DNA from: Paraburkholderia bannensis
Lineage (GTDB): Bacteria; Pseudomonadota; Gammaproteobacteria; Burkholderiales; Burkholderiaceae
Reading direction: 5' to 3'
DNA length: 64,000 nucleotides
NCBI RefSeq assembly: GCF_014200455.1
Contig: NZ_JACHBW010000005.1
Coordinates: 124,001-188,000, forward strand
In this document: positions 25,022 to 35,629 of the stretch, piece after piece
Position numbering within the stretch: the stretch's first letter is position 1
Layout: every line of letters starts with the position of its first letter
The notes under the pieces: generated by a model
The model's database searches: none
What the model saw: only the letters and a program-made list of their open reading frames with translations
Told to the model about the DNA's origin: nothing
Made by a program: the position numbers and the translations under genes

Positions 25022-27451
25022 TCATTCGGGCTTGCGCACGTTCCTGAACGGCTGCGTATCGGGCGACACCGAAGCCAGACGCGCAACGGCCGCGGCGGCC
25101 GATTCGCCGTTGAGTGCGCCATTCTGCGCAGGCGGTACATCGGGGGCGCGCGGAATCGCGAACGAGACCGTTGTGCCCGCATCGAGTTTGCCTTCGGCCC
25201 ACGCCTGGCCGCCGTGACGCTCGACGATGCGCTTGACGCTCGCGAGCCCAATGCCCGTGCCTTCGAAATCCTCGAAGCGATGCAGGCGCTGGAATACGCC
25301 GAACAGCTTGCCGACGTAACGCGCGTCGAACCCCACGCCGTTGTCGCGCACGAACACGATGTCGTGGTCGGCCAGCGGCGTGTCGCTGTCACCGGCACGG
25401 CAGCCGATCTCGATTATCGCAGGGTCGTGCGCATTCTCACGGTTACGCGTGAACTTCACGGCGTTGTCGATCAGATTGCGCAGCACCACATGCATCAGCA
25501 CCGGGTCCACGGTGAGCGAGACCAAAGGCGCAACGCGCCATTCGATCGCGCGTTGCGGATGATCGCGCTGCTGATCCGCCACGAGTTCGCCGACGAGCCG
25601 GTTCATATCCACGCGCTGTTTGTGAAGCGCGGCGCGGCCCATCTGCGAAAAGGCCAGTAGATCGTCGACGAGTTTGCCGCCAAAGCGCGCGGAATCCGCG
25701 ATGCGCTCGACAAAATGCTTGCCGCGCGTGGAGAGATTCGCGCTTTCGTTTTGCGCGAGCAGATCGGCGAAACCCGCGATATGGCGCAGCGGCGCGCGCA
25801 GATCGTGCGAGACGGTGTACGAAAAACCTTCGAGCTCCTCGTTCGCGCGGCCCAGTTCGAGCGCGAGTTGCGCGAGTTCTTCGGCGCGGCGCAAGACGAT
25901 GTCGAGCAGTGCGGCGCGAAATTCCAGCGCGATTTCCTGCTCGGCGGGATGCCAGGGCAGAGAGCGCTCGCGCACCACCTCGGTCCACACGTCGAAACTC
26001 GCGCGCGGCGATAGCGAACTCGCCAGTGTCGCCAGCTTCTCGCGCGGGTTTCCAGCCCAATTGAGTGCGCGCACGACCTCCGGGCGAAACCAGATCACGT
26101 AGTTGCGAAAGAGCCGCGAGATCGAGACCGCGAGCATACCGGCGGCGTCGTGATGAAAGGGCACGCCCGCCGCATCGGCGAAATGGTCGGCGGCGATGAT
26201 CTCGCCGCTCTGGCCGTCGAGCCAGGTGAGGATCTGCTCGATCTGTGCAGTATCGGGCGTGGTGCCAACCGTGACGATGCGCCCGTCGAACACGATGGCC
26301 GCGCCCGCCGCGTTGGCAAGGCCCAGCAGATCGTGCGGCTCGTCGCGCAGCGCGCTCACGAAATGTTCGCTATTGGCCATGGCCGCGAGCAGGCGCGAGA
26401 GGCGGCGGCGCAGTTCGAGCCGGTATTCGGCCTGGGTGCGATCCTCGCGCGCTTCGATTTGCAGCGATAGCATCTGCGCGATGTGCTCGCAGGCGGCACG
26501 CACCTCGAAGGCGGGCACGCGCGCACTGGCGTGATGACAGGAAATCAGGCCCCAGAGCCGCCCGCGCACCACGATCGACATCGACATCGACGACCCGGTG
26601 CCCATGTTTTTCATGTACTGCACATGCACAGGCGAGACGCTGCGCAGCGACGCCCACGTGAGATCGGTCGGGCGGCCCGTGGCCGGATGCAGCGGGGGCA
26701 CCAGCGGCACGCTGGCGTAATCGGCATCGGCGATCAGGCGGATGCGGTTGTGGACATAAAGCGCGCGCGCCTGGGCGGGGATATCCGTAGCCGGAAAATG
26801 CTGGTCGAGATAGGAGGCGTAACCCGGCTCGATGGCCTCGGCGAGCACGTGGCCGTTGCCGTCGTCGTCGAAGCTGTAGACCAGCGTGCGGCCAAAGCCG
26901 GTGATGCGCTTGACTTCGCTGGCCGCGAGTCGCGCCAGGTCGTCGACGCTCGTGCTTTCCTGGAGGCCGCGCAAGAACGTGCGCACGAGCGGATAGAGCG
27001 ACGAGAATACGTCGGCTGTGCCGAGCGCGGGTTCGAGTTCGACGATGGCGAGGCCGTTGTAGCGATGCGCAACGATCGCGAGCGGTGGATGTGGCGGGTG
27101 CGTGGCAGCGCCGCCGGGCTCGCTCGCGATGCTTTGCGGGCTGTGCTTGACGCGCGGGTCGGCGATCGTGCCGACCAGACGCGGCGTGCCGTCCGTGCCT
27201 GGTTCCGCGAGCGCGGCCAGCGTGGCCTGCGCAGCAGCGTCGCCGATGAGGCGCGCAAGCGCTTCGCCGAGCAGATCCTCGGCGCGGGTGCCTGCGAGTG
27301 CAGCTACGTTCGCGCTCAATTGCACGATGCGGCCGTTCTCGTCGAGGCTGATCAGATACCCGTGCGGCTGGATGCTGCCGGGAATGTGGATGGGCTCGCT
27401 GGCACAGTCGGCGTGTGTGACATGCGCGCTGGGCGGCGCCGGATGGGTCAT
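25022..27451 (-). CDS. bphP: Bacteriophytochrome histidine kinase
   Basis: An 809-residue red/far-red photoreceptor with PAS-GAF-PHY-HisKA-HATPase order. Cys16 in HADCASEPIHIPGSIQPHG is the usual biliverdin attachment residue. The GAF domain has the FPATDIPAQARALYVHNRIR motif that packs on the chromophore, and the PHY region has a tongue-like segment (ASFDVWTEVVRERSLPWHPA). The kinase core shows SYTVSHDLRAPLRHIAGFA and GTGIGLASVKRIVERHGG. The ATG at 27451 is preceded by GGAG; the frame extends to 27514 without homology. It is followed by its probable cognate response regulator. Chromophore supply by the nearby bphO is inferred. Confidence 0.95.
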   Translation of the reverse strand: MTHPAPPSAHVTHADCASEPIHIPGSIQPHGYLISLDENGRIVQLSANVAALAGTRAEDLLGEALARLIGDAAAQATLAALAEPGTDGTPRLVGTIADPRVKHSPQSIASEPGGAATHPPHPPLAIVAHRYNGLAIVELEPALGTADVFSSLYPLVRTFLRGLQESTSVDDLARLAASEVKRITGFGRTLVYSFDDDGNGHVLAEAIEPGYASYLDQHFPATDIPAQARALYVHNRIRLIADADYASVPLVPPLHPATGRPTDLTWASLRSVSPVHVQYMKNMGTGSSMSMSIVVRGRLWGLISCHHASARVPAFEVRAACEHIAQMLSLQIEAREDRTQAEYRLELRRRLSRLLAAMANSEHFVSALRDEPHDLLGLANAAGAAIVFDGRIVTVGTTPDTAQIEQILTWLDGQSGEIIAADHFADAAGVPFHHDAAGMLAVSISRLFRNYVIWFRPEVVRALNWAGNPREKLATLASSLSPRASFDVWTEVVRERSLPWHPAEQEIALEFRAALLDIVLRRAEELAQLALELGRANEELEGFSYTVSHDLRAPLRHIAGFADLLAQNESANLSTRGKHFVERIADSARFGGKLVDDLLAFSQMGRAALHKQRVDMNRLVGELVADQQRDHPQRAIEWRVAPLVSLTVDPVLMHVVLRNLIDNAVKFTRNRENAHDPAIIEIGCRAGDSDTPLADHDIVFVRDNGVGFDARYVGKLFGVFQRLHRFEDFEGTGIGLASVKRIVERHGGQAWAEGKLDAGTTVSFAIPRAPDVPPAQNGALNGESAAAAVARLASVSPDTQPFRNVRKPE

Positions 27452-27623
27452 GAGGGCTCCGTTGGGACGCCAGTGCGTTCCGTAATGCGGGTCGGGCTGG
27501 TCGGGCGCGCGCAAACTCTGCGCGCATATCCCTTAGAAAGCAGCAATTTGCGTGCCGCGATTTCGGAAAAGGCGTAGACCGAATAGCCCGCTCGCCGAAA
27601 CTTTAGCAGGGGCATGCCGTCCT

Positions 27624-29804
<2,181 letters not shown>

Positions 29805-29881
29805 GGGTTCTCGCAGTGGCTGGATCGGGGCGCGAGGTGTCGGTCCCGATCGGCGTGAAATCAGCGTGGAAGCGGCAAGGT

Positions 29882-31483
29882 TCAGGCGCTGCGCCGAACA
29901 TCGGCGAGCGTGCGGCGGTGGCGCTGCGCCGTGCTCGTGCGGCGCGCCGGGGGCGCCGCATTCGCGTGACGCGGCGCGCGTACCACGGGCGCGCTCTGGC
30001 CGCCGACCAGCGCGCGATACAGATCGTGATAGCGCGCGGCGGGCGCGTCCCAGCTCGAATCGCGCTGCATCGCGTTGCGCTGGAGCACGCGCCAAGCTTG
30101 AGGATGCGCGAAGGCATCGAAGGCGCGGCCGAGCGCGTGGAAGATATCGCTCGCGCGCTCGCCATCGAACAGAAAGCCGGTGGCGTGCCCAATCGGGTGT
30201 GTAACCGCCGATGGCGGGCAATCGGCGATGGTATCCGCGAGGCCCCCCACGCGCGAAGCGACCGGAATCGTGCCGTAGCGCATCGCGTAGAGCTGCGTGA
30301 GGCCGCACGGCTCGAAGCGGCTGGCATGCAGCAGAATGTCCGCGCCCGCATGCAGGCGATGTGCGCGCGTTTCGTCATAGCCGATATGCACGCCCAGCCG
30401 CCCCGGCCACTCGGCCGCGAGCTTGCGCAGGGAATCTTCGATGGCGGCGTCGCCCTGGCCGAGCACCGCGAACTGCACGCGCGGCCAGCGCGCCAGCGCG
30501 GCGGGCAGCGCCTCGCAGACGACATCGGCGAGCTTTTGCGTGCTCAGGCGGCTGCCGATCGCCACCAGCGGCGCGAACGGATCGATATGCAGTCCGTAGC
30601 TCTGCTGCAGCGCCTTCTTGCAGGCGTGCTTGCCCACCAGATCGTCGGGGCCGTAGGGGTGCGCGATCAGCGTGTCGGTCTGCGGATTCCAGAGCGCATC
30701 GTCGATGCCGTTCACGATGCCGGTGAGCTTGTGCGCATGCGCGGCCAGCACGCCTTCCATGCGGTTGCCGAACTGCGGCGTGAGGATCTCGCGCGCATAG
30801 CGCTCGCTCACGGCGTTCAGGGCATCGGCATGGACGATGGCCGACTTCATGAAACTGAGCGTGTCGTAGAACTCGATGCTGCGCGGCTCGCGCGGCGCGG
30901 GCGCCAGCAGTTCGGAAGGAATGCCCGCGTACGGCGCGAGCCCGAGCGGATAGTTGCCCTGAAATGCCAGATTGTGGATCGTGAACACGCTGCGCGCCGA
31001 GGCGCCCGCGAGCTTCATCAGGAGCGGCGTGAGCCCCGCATGCCAGTCGTGCGCATGCACGATGCGCGGGCGCTTCACGCCGCGCACGCCGATGGCGATG
31101 CGCGCCGCCGCCGCCGAAAGCGAGGCGAAGCGCGCGAAATTATCGATGTAGTCGCGCCCGTCCTCGTCCTGATAGAGCCTGCTGCCGCGCCCGGCGAACA
31201 GATGGTCCATCTGCAGCAGCAGGACCGGCACGTCCGAATCGGGCATGGCGGCGCGCCACAGCCGCGCGTCGCCCCCCGGCAGATCGCGGATATAGCCGAG
31301 CGGCGTGGGCGCGATCACGCGCTCGAACGCACACTCGTAGCCCGGCAGGAGAATCGAGGCGTCGACGCCGCGGCGACGCAACGCCATCGACTGCGAACTG
31401 ACCATATCTCCGAGGCCGCCGCTCTTGGCGAGCGGCGCGGCTTCGGCGGCGACCATCAAAACGTTGAGAACGTTGTGCGACAA
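29882..31483 (-). CDS. glgA: Glycogen synthase, ADP-glucose type
   Basis: A 533-residue GT5 enzyme that transfers glucose from ADP-glucose to glycogen. LMVAAEAAPLAKSGGLGDM carries the KxGGL ADP-glucose motif. HAHDWHAGLTPLLM, TIHNLAFQGNY and the C-terminal acceptor region SRFEPCGLTQLYAMRYGTIP are all present. I chose a TTG start at 31483 because GGGGGAG lies five bases upstream and no ATG fits the conserved N-terminus. The Arg/Ala-rich C-terminal tail (about 50 residues) is longer than in most homologs. Upstream of glgX in one operon. Confidence 0.93.
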   Translation of the reverse strand: MSHNVLNVLMVAAEAAPLAKSGGLGDMVSSQSMALRRRGVDASILLPGYECAFERVIAPTPLGYIRDLPGGDARLWRAAMPDSDVPVLLLQMDHLFAGRGSRLYQDEDGRDYIDNFARFASLSAAAARIAIGVRGVKRPRIVHAHDWHAGLTPLLMKLAGASARSVFTIHNLAFQGNYPLGLAPYAGIPSELLAPAPREPRSIEFYDTLSFMKSAIVHADALNAVSERYAREILTPQFGNRMEGVLAAHAHKLTGIVNGIDDALWNPQTDTLIAHPYGPDDLVGKHACKKALQQSYGLHIDPFAPLVAIGSRLSTQKLADVVCEALPAALARWPRVQFAVLGQGDAAIEDSLRKLAAEWPGRLGVHIGYDETRAHRLHAGADILLHASRFEPCGLTQLYAMRYGTIPVASRVGGLADTIADCPPSAVTHPIGHATGFLFDGERASDIFHALGRAFDAFAHPQAWRVLQRNAMQRDSSWDAPAARYHDLYRALVGGQSAPVVRAPRHANAAPPARRTSTAQRHRRTLADVRRSA

Positions 31484-31820
31484 GGTGACTCCCCCGGTGA
31501 GTGCAGGTGAAGAACGCTTAATGCAGGCGATGCGGGTGCGGGACGACGCGTGGGAGGCGAAGCGGGTGGCGCGGCAGCGGCCCAGCTTGGCCTCCCATGT
31601 TTGGTTAGCAAGGTCCGGGCCAGAGCGGGGAGTGCAAGAGGAAATCCAGCCGCCTGAATGTTGCGGCGCGGCGAGAAGCCGATGGCGCAAGGCGCTGGGG
31701 GATCAGGGCGAGGAAGCGGGCGGCGTGTGCGAGGCGACGGTATGGCACTGCGCGCCGTGCGCTGTGTAGCTTTGGCGTGGCGCGCGTGCAGTTTTCGCTA
31801 CGGCGAGGGTTCGCTGGTGG
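31484..31820. other. Spacer upstream of glgA
   Basis: A 337-bp stretch without a supported gene. It contains a perfect 8-bp inverted repeat, TGGGAGGC at 31551-31558 and GCCTCCCA at 31590-31597, 31 bp apart. The glgA promoter should lie here. No known operator is recognised. Confidence 0.4.
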
Positions 31821-32141
31821 TCAGCTGACGGTTTGCACGACCTCGAAGCCCTCGAATTCCGGATGGCTCAAGTAGAGCGGGCGACTTTGCCCGCTGTTGC
31901 CAGCGTTACGATGCGCGGCGCGGAAGGCGTCAGAGCGCGTCCAGGCCTCGAAAGCGGCGTGATTCGCCCAGACAGTGTGGCTCGCGTAGAGCACGTGATC
32001 TTCGCGTTGCGGACCTTTGAGCAGGTGAAACTCAACGAAGCCTGGCACTTCCTTGAGATGCGTGTCGCGGCTCGTCCAGACTTCTTCGAACGCGGCTTCC
32101 GAACCGAGGGCGACCTTGAAGCGATTCATGGCGATATACAT
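31821..32141 (-). CDS. Antibiotic biosynthesis monooxygenase (ABM) fold protein
   Basis: A 106-residue dimeric ferredoxin-like-fold protein. MYIAMNRFKVALGSEAAFEE starts the first strand, and VPGFVEFHLLKG followed by YASHTVWANHAAFEAWTRSD is the standard ABM pattern. Members include heme-degrading IsdG-type enzymes and quinol monooxygenases. The C-terminal AHRNAG segment and adjacent His are where IsdG-like enzymes carry a heme ligand, so heme handling is possible but unproven. AGGAT precedes the ATG at 32141. It lies 64 bp downstream of a membrane-protein gene on the same strand. Confidence 0.85.
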   Translation of the reverse strand: MYIAMNRFKVALGSEAAFEEVWTSRDTHLKEVPGFVEFHLLKGPQREDHVLYASHTVWANHAAFEAWTRSDAFRAAHRNAGNSGQSRPLYLSHPEFEGFEVVQTVS

Positions 32142-32205
32142 GCGGCGATCCTGTTGGGTGCGGGTGGGATGGAGGACTGGGCTTCCGATTATAGAAGCGC
32201 CGCGC

Positions 32206-32982
32206 TCACTCCACCGGCAGCGCGGCCGGCACGCGCATGCGATAGAACGACAGCGCCTGGATCGCGAGCGTGCAGAAAATCGCACTGCTGTAGGCCACCA
32301 CCAGATGCGTACGCGTGAGCAGCAGACTCAGCACGAAGAAGAACGCCGCGAAGCCCAGCAGACCGGTTGCCATGCCGCGCATCACCTGTTGGGCGGCGGC
32401 AGCGCCGCTCGAATAATGCGCGAACACCGCCAGGATGATGGCCATGAACGGAAACGATGCGATCACGCCGGCTGCGCTTGCGCCCACATACGGCGCGATC
32501 AGCGTAACGCTCACGATGAGCCCGGCAATCAGCACCATGCGCAAGGGCAGATCCCACCACGGCGCGTCGATCTTCGCGCTTGCCGCTGCGGGATTGGGCA
32601 TGACGTTGAGCGCCAGTGTGATGGCGATCAGCGCGATCAGGAACAGCAGCATTTCGGGTAGAGCGCTCCATTGCAGCAGCGCCGCCACGATCACGAATGC
32701 ACCGGCCGCACCGGTCAAGGCGAGCCGCCATCCCGACGCCGCGAGGCGGCAATAGATGACGCAGAAGACCACTTGCCCAATGGTCGCGACGAGCGAGCCC
32801 GCCGTGGCCTGGGTGGCGAACGCCGGGCCGTGTTCCAGCGCGAGAAACACCGAAACCGGCCCCGACGTGAGCGGCATGCCGACCAGCAGACCACCGACCG
32901 CTTCGCCCCAACGGCGAACCGCGAGCGACGCAAGCAAAAGCAGCAAGGGCGTGATGAAAAGCTTGAAAAACAGGAGATCCAT
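32206..32982 (-). CDS. Integral membrane protein with repeated halves, unknown function
   Basis: A 258-residue, very hydrophobic protein with about eight transmembrane helices. The halves resemble each other: GGLLVGMPLTSGPVSVFLAL-EHG in the first and AGVIASFPFMAIILAVFAHY in the second, each followed by a small-residue helix. This suggests an internal duplication like that of small transporters (GlpM/DUF3147-like). The gene is divergent from a LysR regulator, with a strong operator between them, so the regulator probably controls it. Substrate unknown. Confidence 0.75.
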   Translation of the reverse strand: MDLLFFKLFITPLLLLLASLAVRRWGEAVGGLLVGMPLTSGPVSVFLALEHGPAFATQATAGSLVATIGQVVFCVIYCRLAASGWRLALTGAAGAFVIVAALLQWSALPEMLLFLIALIAITLALNVMPNPAAASAKIDAPWWDLPLRMVLIAGLIVSVTLIAPYVGASAAGVIASFPFMAIILAVFAHYSSGAAAAQQVMRGMATGLLGFAAFFFVLSLLLTRTHLVVAYSSAIFCTLAIQALSFYRMRVPAALPVE

Positions 32983-33061
32983 GATGGGCGAACGGCATTG
33001 AGTGAGGCTGTGCGTTCATCTTGGGCATCGCCCGCGAGGCTGACAAACTATTTATCGTCAT

Positions 33062-33090
33062 ATAATGTGTGAGCTAAACTCACACATAAT
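33062..33090. promoter_or_regulatory. Near-perfect inverted repeat overlapping a sigma-70 -10 box
   Basis: ATAATGTGTGAG, a CTAAA centre and CTCACACATAAT form 12-base arms with one mismatch, directly between the divergent membrane-protein and LysR genes. The TATAAT of a sigma-70 promoter (33061-33066, with CTGACA 15 bp upstream) overlaps the left arm. It is 7 bp before the LysR GTG start, which fits autoregulation and control of the divergent gene. Confidence 0.7.
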
Positions 33091-33096
33091 CCGACT

Positions 33097-34005
33097 GTGT
33101 TCGAGCGGCTTCCCCCACTCCAGACGCTGCGCGCCTTCGAGGCCACCGGCCGACATCTGAGCATGACGTTGGCGGCCGAGGAACTGCACGTCACGCACGG
33201 CGCAGTCAGCCGGCATATCAAGACGCTCGAAGAAGATCTGGGCGTGCGACTGTTTCAGCGGCTGACGCGCCGCATTGTGTTGACCGAAGCGGGCGCGGAG
33301 TTTCTGCTGGCCGTCACCCGCATGCTGGGCGAACTCACGAAAGAGGCCGACCGCGTGCGCGGCCAGGACGGCGTCGAGCGCTTCAAGATCAACGCGAGCG
33401 TGTCATTCGCGAATAAATGGCTCGCGCCGCGCCTGCATCGTTTCAAGGCGCGCTTTCCGGATCTCGACGTTCATCTCGACGTCACCGATAAATTCATCGA
33501 TTTGAACGAAGGCGAAGCGGACGTTGCGATTCGTTATGGCAGCGGGCGTTATCCGCGCCTGCTGGCCGAGCGTATTCTGGAAGAGACGGTGACGCCGGTT
33601 TGCAGTCCTGCTTATCGCGAGAAAATGCGCGGGTTGAAGTCGGTGACGAATCTTGCGGGCTGCACGTTGCTGCATGAAGGCGGGATGCTGGCGAACTGGG
33701 AGCAGTGGTTCGCGCTGGCGGGCGTGGAGCGCGTGCGTAGCGATCGCGGGCCTGCGTATAGTCACGGGAGTCTTGCGATTGAAGCGGCGATACGGGGTGA
33801 AGGTGTGGCGCTGGGGCGGAGTGTGATTGTTGCGGATGATATTGCGGCCGGGCGGCTGGTAGCGCCGTTTCCGCAGATCAGGCTGAAGTCCGAGCGCGGG
33901 CACGATCTGGTTTATCGCATTGGGAGTCGCGACGATTACAAGGTTGGGGCGCTGAGGACGTGGTTGCTCGATGAGATCAAGGTGTTTCTGGATGGGCTTG
34001 ATTGA
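33097..34005 (+). CDS. LysR-family regulator, GcvA-like
   Basis: A 302-residue LTTR. The winged helix-turn-helix occupies residues 1-65 (LRAFEATGRHLSMTLAAEEL, then THGAVSRHIKTLEEDLGVRL). The effector domain has the GcvA/AmpR-type features DLNEGEADVAIRYGSGRYP and a late GEGVALGRSVIVADDIAAGRL. It starts with GTG, 7 bp after the right arm of an inverted repeat. The leader would be very short if the TATAAT at 33061 is used. Probable target: the divergent membrane-protein gene. Confidence 0.92.
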   Translation: MFERLPPLQTLRAFEATGRHLSMTLAAEELHVTHGAVSRHIKTLEEDLGVRLFQRLTRRIVLTEAGAEFLLAVTRMLGELTKEADRVRGQDGVERFKINASVSFANKWLAPRLHRFKARFPDLDVHLDVTDKFIDLNEGEADVAIRYGSGRYPRLLAERILEETVTPVCSPAYREKMRGLKSVTNLAGCTLLHEGGMLANWEQWFALAGVERVRSDRGPAYSHGSLAIEAAIRGEGVALGRSVIVADDIAAGRLVAPFPQIRLKSERGHDLVYRIGSRDDYKVGALRTWLLDEIKVFLDGLD

Positions 34006-34160
34006 TTTATTGTGCGGAAATAATACGATTCGTTGCGCGCGCAGCTGATTCATTAATTTAAATTCAGGCGCGTGTCTGGATCAGGGTTTGACGGTTCTTT
34101 TAAAACCGGGTGCGGAAACCGTGATAGTAATGATGATCTTTCTATCCGGAGTCCGACAGG

Positions 34161-35183
34161 ATGAGCGCACAGGAGCTATTCGTCTATACGCCAAGCGCTG
34201 GGGAGTGGCGCAAGCAAGCGGGCAATGTGGTCACCGTGAGTGGCGAGGCTGAAAGCAATCCGGGTGTCGCGAGGGACGCGCGATATCTCGTCACCCCAGA
34301 TAAGTTCGAAATCACCGACATTCCCGCTGCAATGTCCAAAATGGGCTGGCACGTGTCGGCGGCGTTGCTCAGGAAGTGGTTTGCTTACGCGCCCAAGAAT
34401 CAGGCTTTGGATGGCTATCAGAAGTCGTTTGGGATTAGTTCTGATGGGCGGACAGGTAAGTATCCAGACGATCGCTTCGACACACAAACAATCAAGCTCG
34501 ATTGGGTGCTTTCGTTTCCGCGGTCACACACGGGGTTACGAAAATTGCAGGACTCTAAATATCTATATTCAGGCAATCTGGCGAGTATTTACAGCGCTAT
34601 CTCTCCATACAGCGGACGTCGGGTTATTGATACTCTGGATCTAACCGGTGGAAACATTCAGGAACTGCACAATAAATTTCAATTTCAGCTTGCCAGGATC
34701 GATACATCCGCAATGCAAAAAGCCGAACAATTCTTTGGGGCAGCCCTTCATCATGGAAAACCTGATGATCTCGCAGGAGCGCTAGGCGGATTTGCGCTAT
34801 ATGCGGCTGTAGCAGAGGTTCGGTTCCAACAAAGGTTGCTTGGAGGTGTCGATGCAGAGATTACCAAGGTAGCGATTTACGTAAAAAATCCTTACTCTTA
34901 TTTTGATAATCCCAAGGAGGGCGGGTCGCAATATCTAGGGCACTGGAATAAAGATGGAATTTGTCTGGTTCCGGAGGGATATATCGCGCAGCAGGCAAAC
35001 TGGGGCGGTTGGAGTCAGTATGCTATCAAGCCGGAAGGGCCATATGGGCGCACCTTCTGGCCTGTTCACAATAGAGATTTTCGTCGTTGGCAGGACGCGC
35101 ACAATGCGGGCGGAGATATGATTTTGTTTTCCGACTATCGGATCATTAATATCAATCCCATCAGTTTTCGGGTGAGGAGATGA
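34161..35183 (+). CDS. DUF6402-like protein, possible type VI-associated effector
   Basis: A 340-residue soluble protein without a signal peptide. DKFEITDIPAAMSKMGWHVS, KLDWVLSFPRSHTGL, ALGGFALYAAVAEVRF and the C-terminal WPVHNRDFRRWQDAHNAGGD with LFSDYRI resemble DUF6402 proteins, which I associate with type VI secretion neighbourhoods in Burkholderia. No VgrG, Rhs or PAAR gene is present here. Base composition is visibly more AT-rich than on either side. Its stop overlaps the start of the next gene by 4 bp (ATGA), as in effector-immunity pairs. Family assignment is from memory of motifs; toxicity is inference. Confidence 0.65.
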   Translation: MSAQELFVYTPSAGEWRKQAGNVVTVSGEAESNPGVARDARYLVTPDKFEITDIPAAMSKMGWHVSAALLRKWFAYAPKNQALDGYQKSFGISSDGRTGKYPDDRFDTQTIKLDWVLSFPRSHTGLRKLQDSKYLYSGNLASIYSAISPYSGRRVIDTLDLTGGNIQELHNKFQFQLARIDTSAMQKAEQFFGAALHHGKPDDLAGALGGFALYAAVAEVRFQQRLLGGVDAEITKVAIYVKNPYSYFDNPKEGGSQYLGHWNKDGICLVPEGYIAQQANWGGWSQYAIKPEGPYGRTFWPVHNRDFRRWQDAHNAGGDMILFSDYRIININPISFRVRR

Positions 35184-35569
35184 GGGGGAGCGTCCGTCGG
35201 AATCTTTTGGTCGCATTTGCTGTCGCGGTCGCTGGATTCAACATGATCGATTACATTCTCGATGCTCTCGCGCGAGCCTTCGCACATGAATGTGTTGACG
35301 TGGCATCGCCGAGCGGGCTATATCGAGCACGGTCGTGCGTGACAAGGGTGGACGGCAACGTCGTCTTCTACGTAGGAAAGCTCTACGACACACACAGCGG
35401 TCAACTCCTCGCGCGAACGGACTTTGATTCCGTGGACAGCCGATTACCGGAGTTCTTGCCAGACGAGAGTGCCGTTATTTTCAGACGAGGCGAAGGTGAT
35501 GGCTCAGGCACCGGATTCATCAACATCCCCCCAAACTGGCTGGAGCGTATCAAAGCAAAAATCCCCTAA
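35180..35569 (+). CDS. Membrane-anchored small protein, candidate immunity partner
   Basis: A 129-residue protein with an N-terminal transmembrane segment (about residues 8-27, LLVAFAVAVAGFNMIDYILD) and a soluble remainder that contains two Cys (38 and 53) and ends IPPNWLERIKAKIP. The topology suggests a periplasmic domain tethered to the inner membrane. It is translationally coupled to the DUF6402-like gene by a 4-bp overlap. I recognise no family. An immunity role is inferred only from arrangement and topology. Confidence 0.65.
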   Translation: MRGSVRRNLLVAFAVAVAGFNMIDYILDALARAFAHECVDVASPSGLYRARSCVTRVDGNVVFYVGKLYDTHSGQLLARTDFDSVDSRLPEFLPDESAVIFRRGEGDGSGTGFINIPPNWLERIKAKIP

Positions 35570-35629
35570 CTCAAGCGCACAACGAGGAGGGAACAGCTGA
35601 AACCACCCAACCATCCCCTCCCACAGCGT

